Assembly (NCBI GenBank): GCA_018815265.1
Contig: JAHIYG010000112.1
Location: forward strand, 1-6,055
From: Candidatus Altarchaeota archaeon
Lineage (GTDB): Archaea > Altiarchaeota > Altiarchaeia > IMC4 > SCGC-AAA252-I15
Length of the DNA stretch: 6,055 nt
Direction of reading: 5' to 3'
A model generated the notes under the pieces. That model made no database searches. It was not told the DNA's origin and worked only from the letters and a program-made list of their open reading frames with translations. Shown here one piece after another: positions 1-5,626 of the stretch. Within the stretch, counting starts at the first letter, position 1. Each line of letters begins with the position of its first letter. The position numbers and the translations under genes are program-made.

Positions 1-1555
1 TATCGAGAGTATCCCACATGTGGATATAATCTTGAAACATAGTTGACTGAGTTGACCAGAATTGGACGAAAACAGAGGGATAAACAAATGTGATTAAACA
101 CACGAGAGTAAATAACTTCCTGTGTTTTTCAAACATGCAAAGCAGGCAAAAAATCAGAAAAATGTATACTGGAAGGAAATAATAGGTGCCTAAAAATGTG
201 GATTTATGCGCTGACAGGAACAACACCCCATAAAAGTAAAAGGTCAGGAGCATAAACGAAAAAATGAATGTCCGCCTGTTGTAGATGCCAATGAAAAAAG
301 AGATGAAAAGGAGTGATAAAACAGCAACAGAAGAGACAGTATGTATATCTCCCTCACTCAGCAGCTGGATGAGACCTTTGAAGAAATCATGTGACATCTG
401 ATTGGCTTGCGAGGTGTAGGTATATTCCACGAAAAACGGATACGAAGCCTTAAAAATGAGGAAGACAAGGATTATCCCTGCAGAGATAATGGCTACATCG
501 ACTGAGGGTGTGATGACTTTTTTTAAGCCAATTTTTAGTCTGTCTTTGTCTGTCTCAAAGGAAAACTGGTGGGTGATGAGATATGATAATAAGGCAAGTA
601 TTGTTGGAAGTATGCAGACGTATTTTGTAAATATTGCCAAACTAAAAAAAAACATTATTAAGACACTATAGGGTTTCTTCGAGACGAATAGTAGGTAAAA
701 ACCAAGTAGAAAAAAACAGGTGGCGACAGTAATGGTCGTGTTGGGGTAAAATGGGTAGATTAGTAGGAGAAAAAAGAGAGTATAAAGTCGGTTATGTGTT
801 AAACCACTCCACACCATCAGCTTCAGCCCTATTACGTAGACTATCAAAAGCGAGAAGATGGAAACCACCCAAAGGGCGTAGTGAGCATAATATACTCCCA
901 AAAAAAGCCTCAAAAGGTAGCCGATATAGTAGATTACTGGGGCTTGGGAGCAGTAAGGCTGGTTAAGGTAAAGTGTCCCCTCTTTAATGTAATCCAAACA
1001 CATCCAAAAACCCCCAGTTAACTCGAACCTTTTGGGGAGATACACCCAGGTAGTCATTACAGCAAGAAGAACCAATACCACATCAGCTAATCCGACAGCC
1101 TTTATCTTTCGTATAAATAATGTAATGAACCCCTTCCTTCTCCCCTTGATGGAGGTATGTGTTTCCTCATCTATTTTCGCCTTGACCTCATTGATTCTCT
1201 GTAGTTTGGCTACACGCCTCATGCGCGCCAGCTTTAAAAACCTGGCAAAACGAACTATCCTTATGATTCGAAAGATGGGTATGACAGCCAATATGTCAAG
1301 GAGGTTATGTTTCACAAAAGCAGGTAGGGGGCCGTGGAATCCCCTCCAAAGAAGGGCCAAATCTATGACAAATACCATCAATGCAATCGTATCTACGTAG
1401 AGGAAGAACATATATTGGCTCTCATCCAAGCCGTAAATCACCTCGACAAGCATCGAGGATACGCTGAATATGACTGCCAAAAATACGATTATATCCCACA
1501 GGAGGTGTTTCCAAGTTATGTGTTTCTCTCCCATGTAAGTTATAGTGAAACACAT
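1..1555 (-). CDS. Voltage-sensor domain fused to a GT-C-like polytopic membrane protein (3' end off the window)
   Basis: An open minus-strand frame of about 518 codons reaches the left edge with no stop. With Met at 1555 as residue 1, residues 20-114 form a four-helix voltage-sensor domain. A basic linker follows (about 115-155), then a hydrophobic multi-helix region to the edge. The second part begins with a helix (about 157-173) and a loop holding E178, D188 and NQPYCSQAPV (198-207). This resembles the first extracellular loop of GT-C (GT39/PMT-like) glycosyltransferases, where an acidic residue is catalytic, but that is family resemblance only. Topology agrees: a voltage sensor ends in the cytoplasm and a GT-C core starts there. 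No potassium-channel filter (TVGYG type) appears where a pore would be. ATG 1555 is the first start after an in-frame stop and has a weak AAGG seven bases upstream; ATG 1534 is the alternative. The gene lies 45-66 bases downstream of the DUF63 gene and is probably co-transcribed. ORF: near certain; voltage sensor: strong; glycosyltransferase: moderate. Confidence 0.8.
   Translation of the reverse strand, partial: MCFTITYMGEKHITWKHLLWDIIVFLAVIFSVSSMLVEVIYGLDESQYMFFLYVDTIALMVFVIDLALLWRGFHGPLPAFVKHNLLDILAVIPIFRIIRIVRFARFLKLARMRRVAKLQRINEVKAKIDEETHTSIKGRRKGFITLFIRKIKAVGLADVVLVLLAVMTTWVYLPKRFELTGGFWMCLDYIKEGTLYLNQPYCSQAPVIYYIGYLLRLFLGVYYAHYALWVVSIFSLLIVYVIGLKLMVWSGLTHNRLYTLFFLLLIYPFYPNTTITVATCFFLLGFYLLFVSKKPYSVLIMFFFSLAIFTKYVCILPTILALLSYLITHQFSFETDKDRLKIGLKKVITPSVDVAIISAGIILVFLIFKASYPFFVEYTYTSQANQMSHDFFKGLIQLLSEGDIHTVSSVAVLSLLFISFFIGIYNRRTFIFSFMLLTFYFYGVLFLSAHKSTFLGTYYFLPVYIFLIFCLLCMFEKHRKLFTLVCLITFVYPSVFVQFWSTQSTMFQDYIHMWDTLD
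1214..1498 (-). other. Voltage-sensor domain (S1-S4) coding segment
   Basis: This segment encodes residues 20-114 of the fusion protein. S4 has R96, R99, R102, R105, K108 and R111, each three residues apart, then R113 and R114. This is the classic gating-charge pattern. S2 has D55, F62 and D65, matching the spacing of Shaker E283, F290 and E293, the gating-charge transfer centre. S1 ends with E38 and S3 carries an 'NLLD' motif with D87 followed by P93, as in Ion_trans/KvAP-type sensors. All countercharges are present, so the domain appears intact and not degenerate. Whether it senses voltage or conducts protons, like Hv1, cannot be told from sequence. Confidence 0.87.
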
Positions 1556-1562
1556 AAATTAT

Positions 1563-1566
1563 CCTT
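1563..1566 (-). promoter_or_regulatory. Weak Shine-Dalgarno-like AAGG before ATG 1555
   Basis: On the minus strand AAGG lies seven bases before ATG 1555, a normal spacing. Nothing similar precedes ATG 1534, which favours the upstream start. Four bases can match by chance, so support is weak. The site lies in the short gap after the DUF63 stop, where no promoter is evident, fitting translation from a shared transcript. Confidence 0.35.
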
Positions 1567-1600
1567 GCTATTAACCAGTATCGATGAGAAATGCTATTTC

Positions 1601-2425
1601 TCAACCCATTAAGAGAAGTGTTGAATTTCGGATTGCCGGCCCAGCACCCAATATCACTATCACCAGCTTGGTGAATCTCCTGCTGAAGACATCATCCTTC
1701 AATTCATCGTCTATGTAGTAGAGTGCAGGTATCAATACGGCAAGCTTTAACACATACATCACCGCGGCTGTGCCAGTGACGTCTATGAATAATGTCGGCA
1801 CCACATGCTTTTCTATGTGGCCCAGGAAGTCCACACCAACGTATGTTGTGCTTGCATCCAAGAGGTGAACCAAAATGACTCCGAAATTATACTCGAATCC
1901 TAGGAAATCAAGTTTCAAACCCAACTTTAGAACATACGCCAGCAAGGCTGATAGCATGAAGAAAAACAACACCATACCAAACGCATAAAGGTTCGTGAGT
2001 TTTGACGCAATCAATGAGAAGTTATAGAGGAAGAGAATCCATCCAAGAAATGCCGTCGTCAGGTGATAGTCTAGTTTTGCAATTTTCTGCAGTAGTAAAC
2101 CAGCAAATATGCAACCCAACGTCAGAAAAAACATGGTGAAATAGATGCCAGGAGACACAAACAAGTAGTTTTGTGGAAAAGACGTGTTGCCGGCATACAA
2201 GCCAATATCCTGGTCAATCAATTCCCTACCAGTCGAGCCGAACAGTATGAAGGGAACAAGCATCAGGACGAGACTCCTGTCCACATTGACAAGAAGCCTC
2301 CTGAAAAAAGGCATCATCTTATAGATTATATAACCCAAAACTAGGCCGTAAGTCACGGTATTCACAATATTGTAGCCAGACGACAGATAATACCTATCTA
2401 TAAAATCAAGTACAAAATCAAACAT
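1601..2425 (-). CDS. DUF63 family integral membrane protein
   Basis: This 274-residue polytopic membrane protein has about seven or eight hydrophobic segments, roughly at 20-37, 50-63, 90-112, 122-141, 146-166, 181-198 and 212-237, plus 252-263. Features matching the archaeal DUF63 family (PF01889, unknown function) as I recall it are GYNIVNTVTYG (17-27), HLLDASTTYVG (187-197), a following E205-K-H207, and the C-terminal GAGPAIRN (260-267) before a short basic-free tail. The length is normal for the family and the gene looks intact. ATG 2425 is chosen because a TATA-like element lies about 28 bases upstream, implying a leaderless or nearly leaderless mRNA. The gene is divergent from the pilin-like operon and leads into the voltage-sensor fusion gene on the same strand. 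No enzymatic or transport role can be assigned; the HLLDA motif inside the membrane region suggests functional polar residues. Family assignment is strong. Confidence 0.88.
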   Translation of the reverse strand: MFDFVLDFIDRYYLSSGYNIVNTVTYGLVLGYIIYKMMPFFRRLLVNVDRSLVLMLVPFILFGSTGRELIDQDIGLYAGNTSFPQNYLFVSPGIYFTMFFLTLGCIFAGLLLQKIAKLDYHLTTAFLGWILFLYNFSLIASKLTNLYAFGMVLFFFMLSALLAYVLKLGLKLDFLGFEYNFGVILVHLLDASTTYVGVDFLGHIEKHVVPTLFIDVTGTAAVMYVLKLAVLIPALYYIDDELKDDVFSRRFTKLVIVILGAGPAIRNSTLLLMG

Positions 2426-2448
2426 GACCTAACCATATAGACACATAC

Positions 2449-2458
2449 AATATAAAAA
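2449..2458 (-). promoter_or_regulatory. TATA-like promoter element for the DUF63 gene
   Basis: Read on the minus strand this is TTTTTATATT, close to the archaeal TATA box. Its centre is about 28 bases upstream of ATG 2425, so transcription would start within a few bases of the start codon. No clear purine-rich BRE is visible immediately upstream. Confidence 0.5.
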
Positions 2459-2507
2459 CCAAACCAAAAAAAACAAGTAAACCATAATACTATCGTTTGA
2501 GTGCCTG

Positions 2508-2515
2508 TTTTAAAT
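2508..2515 (+). promoter_or_regulatory. TATA-like promoter element for the pilin-like operon
   Basis: TTTTAAAT is centred about 28 bases upstream of GTG 2539, the distance expected for a leaderless or nearly leaderless archaeal transcript. A short AGGTCA (2525-2530) lies eight bases before the start and could act as a weak Shine-Dalgarno if the transcript starts earlier. It would drive the four-gene plus-strand operon. Confidence 0.45.
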
Positions 2516-2538
2516 GGGTGTTTTAGGTCAATCAATTT

Positions 2539-4608
2539 GTGAGATCTAGAGCACAGACTTCAATAGAGCTGATATCATACATAGGTATGCTCAGCCTGGC
2601 TGTTGCAGCCATGTACAGTCAATTTTATCCAGTCTGGGAGACCAACAGGAGGGTATCTACAGCCGAAGTCACTGTATCTGATGTTTCATCTACTATAGAG
2701 AGGGTGTATAGCTGCGGACCAGGTAGGAGGGAGACAATAACTGTAAACATTCCCTCTGACGTTGAATACACTCAAGTCAGGGACAACAGGGTATTGATTA
2801 GATTGCTTATGCCTGGGGGGCTGACAACTGATGTGGTTGAGGTGGTGAACGCGCCTCTTAAGGGGAACATGCCGAAAACCGAAGGCACGCACAAGGTAAG
2901 TATCGAATATTTGGACAGTGGCTACATAGTTGTGGGCAGCGCCCTGAACATAGTACCTAACATGGTGGAGGTTAACACAACAGCTGGGAACGTGACAAAA
3001 TTTCCTGTGTATGTTGAAAACAATGGAGGAGACAATATGCCAGACGTCAGAGTGTACTCTAGCGGAGTTGAGGAGTATATCGTTGAGTTCAATGAGACTG
3101 CGTTTCGTCTGGGCCCTGGTGAGATAAAGGAATTAGTGGTGTCTGTTAGGACGCCACATGACATGATTGCGCAGACATATTCCAGCTTGGTTGTCGCAGA
3201 GTCAGAGTTGGAATATGCTGATTCAAAGCTCAGGGTTAGGGTCTTTGGTGAACTTTGCGGTGATGCATTAGTCCAGGAGGGTGAGGAATGTGATGCAAAA
3301 AAACCCTTCATGTTTCCTGATCCAGACAATCCAGGCTGCCCGAACACAAACGAGGTTATATGCGACACAAACCAGCATAGGTACCAGACAAGAGATGATT
3401 TTGGCAGCTGCACTGCATCCTGCACGTGTGAAGAGGATGCAATATCATATGTCGACTGCTCAACAGGTTGCATGGATTCGAACTACTGTTTGGGATGCAA
3501 TCACTGCATAGATTCTGTTGAAAACTGCAATGAGGATGGGGTGGATTCAGGACCGGCTTGTGTGGGTTTTTTCTGCCGCCCTGGGGATACGCTAAACTGC
3601 GGAAGCGAAGGATGTCAGGGAGTGAGGACATGCGTGGAAACCTCTACAGGAGGCTATGGATGGGGAGAATGCAGCAGCTATGACAGGCAATGTGATGGAT
3701 TAAAATGCTGCAAATGCCTTGGAAACCCTGAAAGTCCAGTTAAAACATTTGATTCGTCAACTGCTACAAGCTTGAGGGACTGCCCAGGCACTATGTTGTC
3801 GTGCGGCAACCCTCAAACGTGTACTGGCGGAGTGTTTGGTTATGAATGCAGTGCAATGGGCAGTTGCTCAGTTGATTTAGATGGCAGTACAGTCCCAATA
3901 CATCCTGATTCTACGCAATGCGAAGGGCAAACTTGCCAAAACCCATCATATGTCTGCAGCGACCAAACCTATCCATGCCATGGAGTAAGACAGGGTTACC
4001 AGTGCACTTCAGGAGTATGCAGTTTAGGCCAGTCAGTAGCAGATGATACGGCCTGCGGAAGCATTGGCGCATGCAACATTCCGCAGGAGATGATACTGCA
4101 TAAGATGGACTACGGAGTCATACCATATGTCGAATACACGTCAGCTTCAAGTTTAGGTGTTGGAAACTACTATAGGTGGCCTCAATCCTGCGAAGACTAC
4201 ATGTCATCTACGAAATTCACAGATGACTTTTATACGGCAGAATCTGGAGCCTATGCACCGTACAGAGACGGGACACTCAGCTTCTACGCTACAGCATATT
4301 TTTTCTTTAGCCACTCTGACGCGCAAAGCATAGAGAACGCGCACTTCACATCATGCGGCTGCAGGGTGAGAATCGGCTCGAGTCCCTCAGACTGGGAAGA
4401 ATACAGTTTCACCTGCCCCAAAAGGTACTATGCTAAAAAGACAGTAAACCTCGCGAATGCCCCCAGAGCGACGAGCGGGACAGTAGACTGGGACAACATA
4501 AGATATCTAGAGTTCATGATGGGTGGATCACTGGATAACTGCGCAGTCTACGGACAATGTAGCGGAAACGTTGGAGAGGTGGACTACGTCACACTGAAGC
4601 TAGAATGA
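2539..4608 (+). CDS. Large class III signal-peptide pilin-like protein with Cys-rich and lectin-like domains (putative adhesin)
   Basis: This 689-residue surface protein starts at GTG 2539. Residues 2-10, RSRAQTSIE, are an archaeal class III prepilin signal; cleavage by an EppA-type peptidase would fall before Q6, leaving Glu at mature position 5, then a hydrophobic helix (about 11-30). Residues about 30-140 include YSCGPGRRETITVNIP, typical of archaeal pilin-like ectodomains. Residues about 140-237 look like an Ig-fold of NEW3/CARDB type. Residues 240-512 hold 36 cysteines, starting with CGDALVQEGEECD, close to the myxobacterial-type disulfide repeat (CGDGxxxxGEECD), then a GCQGVRTC...WGEC unit and a two-copy repeat. 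Residues about 515-689 look like a beta-sandwich, with WDNIRYLEF and a final DYVTLKLE reminiscent of carbohydrate-binding jelly rolls. Its stop overlaps the next ATG by four bases. A minor pilin or tip adhesin is inferred; signal and Cys-rich parts are clear, the lectin call is tentative. Confidence 0.85.
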   Translation: MRSRAQTSIELISYIGMLSLAVAAMYSQFYPVWETNRRVSTAEVTVSDVSSTIERVYSCGPGRRETITVNIPSDVEYTQVRDNRVLIRLLMPGGLTTDVVEVVNAPLKGNMPKTEGTHKVSIEYLDSGYIVVGSALNIVPNMVEVNTTAGNVTKFPVYVENNGGDNMPDVRVYSSGVEEYIVEFNETAFRLGPGEIKELVVSVRTPHDMIAQTYSSLVVAESELEYADSKLRVRVFGELCGDALVQEGEECDAKKPFMFPDPDNPGCPNTNEVICDTNQHRYQTRDDFGSCTASCTCEEDAISYVDCSTGCMDSNYCLGCNHCIDSVENCNEDGVDSGPACVGFFCRPGDTLNCGSEGCQGVRTCVETSTGGYGWGECSSYDRQCDGLKCCKCLGNPESPVKTFDSSTATSLRDCPGTMLSCGNPQTCTGGVFGYECSAMGSCSVDLDGSTVPIHPDSTQCEGQTCQNPSYVCSDQTYPCHGVRQGYQCTSGVCSLGQSVADDTACGSIGACNIPQEMILHKMDYGVIPYVEYTSASSLGVGNYYRWPQSCEDYMSSTKFTDDFYTAESGAYAPYRDGTLSFYATAYFFFSHSDAQSIENAHFTSCGCRVRIGSSPSDWEEYSFTCPKRYYAKKTVNLANAPRATSGTVDWDNIRYLEFMMGGSLDNCAVYGQCSGNVGEVDYVTLKLE
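3820..4056 (+). repeat. Two-copy cysteine-rich protein repeat inside the large pilin-like gene
   Basis: Residues 428-461 and 480-506 share the pattern C-x-G-V-x2-G-Y-[EQ]-C-x3-G-x-C-S, followed after a variable stretch by D-[SD]-T-x-C. The first copy has a longer loop and an extra Gly near its start. The copies are separated by CEGQTCQNPSYVC-type sequence. This looks like domain duplication within a disulfide-rich stalk; the DNA has diverged, so the duplication is not recent. Confidence 0.55.
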
Positions 4609-5252
4609 AAAACAACGGTATGTTTCTGTTGGTGATTGTTGTGTTGGGTTGCGTACAGGGAGAAAGTGTTGATGTAGTGCCTAACAATGTAGCAGATATC
4701 ATACCCCCACAAAACTGCAGCCATTTAATTGCCTCCGACGGGGGTCCGGATTTGACTGCAACGAGATACTGCATATTAGAGGCTACCAAATCGATTCAAT
4801 ATTGCAGAGGATTAAGTGGAGACAGTGGCGTATTTACCCAACGAGTGTGCCTTACGACTCTTGCAGCATTGATTAATTCCACTAAACCCTGTGAAAGCCT
4901 TTCAGGAGACGATGGGTTGCTTTGTGTTGCGGCTGCAAAACACAGCCTTGCAGAGTGCGACAAAATACAGGCTAATGAAACAAAAGATGAATGTGTCAGG
5001 ACTCTGGGGAAAAACGCAAACATTAAATCAAGGGAAGACTGCGAAGGACAAACGGGTGAAGACCTTGCCTGGTGTCTGATATACAACGCAGAAGATGAGA
5101 TAGAGTGCCTGAAGATAGACCCTACCAGCTACACGGATGAGTCTATTTTTTGTGTTGCAAACTCTAGGGGCGAGGTCGGAATATGCGAAAAAATAGGGGA
5201 TGACATAGTAAGAAGCATGTGCGTCAGGGAGGTGACAACTCGAAGAATATGA
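4605..5252 (+). CDS. Putative lipoprotein built of seven Cys-pair repeats
   Basis: This 215-residue protein has a short N-terminus (MKNNG), a hydrophobic stretch (6-15) and VLGC ending at C16, an acceptable lipobox, so a lipid-anchored extracellular protein is likely. Past C16 there are exactly 14 cysteines, falling into seven pairs: 38/56, 67/82, 96/107, 118/130, 146/157, 168/183 and 194/206. Pairs are 11-18 residues apart and four of the six gaps between pairs are 11. Units often read C-x-K-I or C-x2-L, then an acidic or Gly-rich turn, then C-[VLI] and a helical segment. This suggests a helical-hairpin (TPR/Sel1-like) solenoid stitched by disulfides. Sequons NCS, NST and NET suggest glycosylation. 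ATG 4605 overlaps the upstream stop (ATGA), pointing to translational coupling. I recognise no named family; it may be a scaffold or partner for the pilin-like proteins. Lipid anchoring is less certain than the repeat structure. Confidence 0.8.
   Translation: MKNNGMFLLVIVVLGCVQGESVDVVPNNVADIIPPQNCSHLIASDGGPDLTATRYCILEATKSIQYCRGLSGDSGVFTQRVCLTTLAALINSTKPCESLSGDDGLLCVAAAKHSLAECDKIQANETKDECVRTLGKNANIKSREDCEGQTGEDLAWCLIYNAEDEIECLKIDPTSYTDESIFCVANSRGEVGICEKIGDDIVRSMCVREVTTRRI
4716..5222 (+). repeat. Seven-unit tandem Cys-pair protein repeat
   Basis: The units begin at residues 38, 67, 96, 118, 146, 168 and 194, with steps of 29, 29, 22, 28, 22 and 26. Every unit keeps both cysteines, and C-x-K-I is seen in units four, six and seven. 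The repeat is visible in protein only; DNA copies are diverged. Confidence 0.65.
5228..5235 (+). promoter_or_regulatory. Strong Shine-Dalgarno GGAGGTGA inside the end of the lipoprotein gene
   Basis: GGAGGTGA is an eight-base match to the 16S rRNA 3' end complement. It lies 13 bases before ATG 5249, somewhat longer than usual, but there is no other start between them in that frame. It supports ATG 5249 over the GTG at 5219, which is upstream of this site. Confidence 0.6.
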
Positions 5253-5626
5253 CCAATAGCAGGTGCAAACGCGGGCAGTTGACAATTGAGGTAATGGGGG
5301 TAGTGGGTTTGGTCTTGATGGTGTATGCATTAAGCATAAAATATGCCTCAACCTTGGATGGTCAAGGCAATGATTTTATTGAGTTGACGCTTTTGGAGAG
5401 AGCGTGTTCAAACCTCCAGTACGTATTTTATCAGACGCGGCAGTGCGGAAGATTCTGCAGGATAAAATATGATAGTGAATATGAAACTGGAATATTAGAT
5501 GGTGTGGCAACGCTGAGGTATGGAGAACGCAGTTTTGTATGTTTGCTGCAGGCTAACGTGAAAAACAAGACATTGGGTCTGGGAGAATATTGGGTGATTG
5601 ATGGTGAGTTTCATAAAAACAAGTAG
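5249..5626 (+). CDS. Small class III signal-peptide pilin-like protein
   Basis: Starting at ATG 5249 this is a 125-residue protein. The start overlaps the upstream stop by four bases (ATGA) and follows a strong Shine-Dalgarno; an earlier GTG at 5219 would add ten residues ahead of a signal that is already complete. Residues 7-14, KRGQLTIE, form a class III prepilin signal: cleavage after G9 leaves Q1 and Glu at mature position 5. A hydrophobic helix (about 15-33) follows, as in type IV pilin-like subunits. The ectodomain is small and carries C53, C66, C70 and C98, enough for two disulfides. The sequence after the helix (LTLLERACSNLQYVFYQTRQ) fits the helix-to-ectodomain link of minor pilins. 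The conserved N-terminus is clear; whether it is a major or minor subunit is not, though low copy is suggested by its place third in an operon headed by an adhesin-like gene. Confidence 0.82.
   Translation: MTNSRCKRGQLTIEVMGVVGLVLMVYALSIKYASTLDGQGNDFIELTLLERACSNLQYVFYQTRQCGRFCRIKYDSEYETGILDGVATLRYGERSFVCLLQANVKNKTLGLGEYWVIDGEFHKNK
5592..5599 (+). promoter_or_regulatory. Shine-Dalgarno-like GGGTGATT before the last pilin-like gene
   Basis: GGTGAT within this site matches the 16S complement. It is two bases before ATG 5601, too close, and five bases before the in-frame GTG 5604, a good spacing. The true start may therefore be GTG 5604, which shortens the protein by only one residue. Confidence 0.4.

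Larger units (their letters stand above)
2425..2530. repeat. 8-base inverted repeat flanking the divergent promoter region
   Basis: TGACCTAA at 2425-2432 is the exact reverse complement of TTAGGTCA at 2523-2530. One arm touches the DUF63 start codon; the other lies eight bases before the GTG of the pilin-like gene. A shared regulator site is possible. An 8-base match in 113 bases can also be chance, and the plus-strand arm doubles as a weak Shine-Dalgarno. Confidence 0.3.

Noticed and set aside
1214..1498. A complete voltage-gated potassium channel
   Set aside because: The voltage sensor is intact, but no pore helix or TVGYG-like filter follows; the next helices resemble a GT-C protein instead.
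456..1612. Several short plus-strand ORFs (456-671, 751-966, 1032-1400, 1334-1612) and a minus-strand one at 1422-1604
   Set aside because: All lie opposite or out of frame with the long minus-strand membrane-protein frame, which is hydrophobic, has clear domain motifs and no stop. Their products show no recognisable pattern.
1601..1625. A transcription terminator after the DUF63 gene
   Set aside because: No T-rich run or hairpin is seen on the minus strand there; the next gene starts within 70 bases, so read-through is more likely.
2922..3631. Antisense ORFs of 183 and 91 codons within the large pilin-like gene
   Set aside because: They are mirror-frame shadows of a plus-strand gene with clear signal sequence and cysteine motifs.
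5219..5248. GTG 5219 as the start of the small class III pilin-like gene
   Set aside because: It lies upstream of the strong Shine-Dalgarno and would add residues before a complete signal; ATG 5249 gives an ATGA overlap like the preceding junction.
2539..5626. Archaellin (archaeal flagellin) genes
   Set aside because: The signals are of the Q-x-[ST]-x-E class III type, and no archaellum accessory genes are visible.
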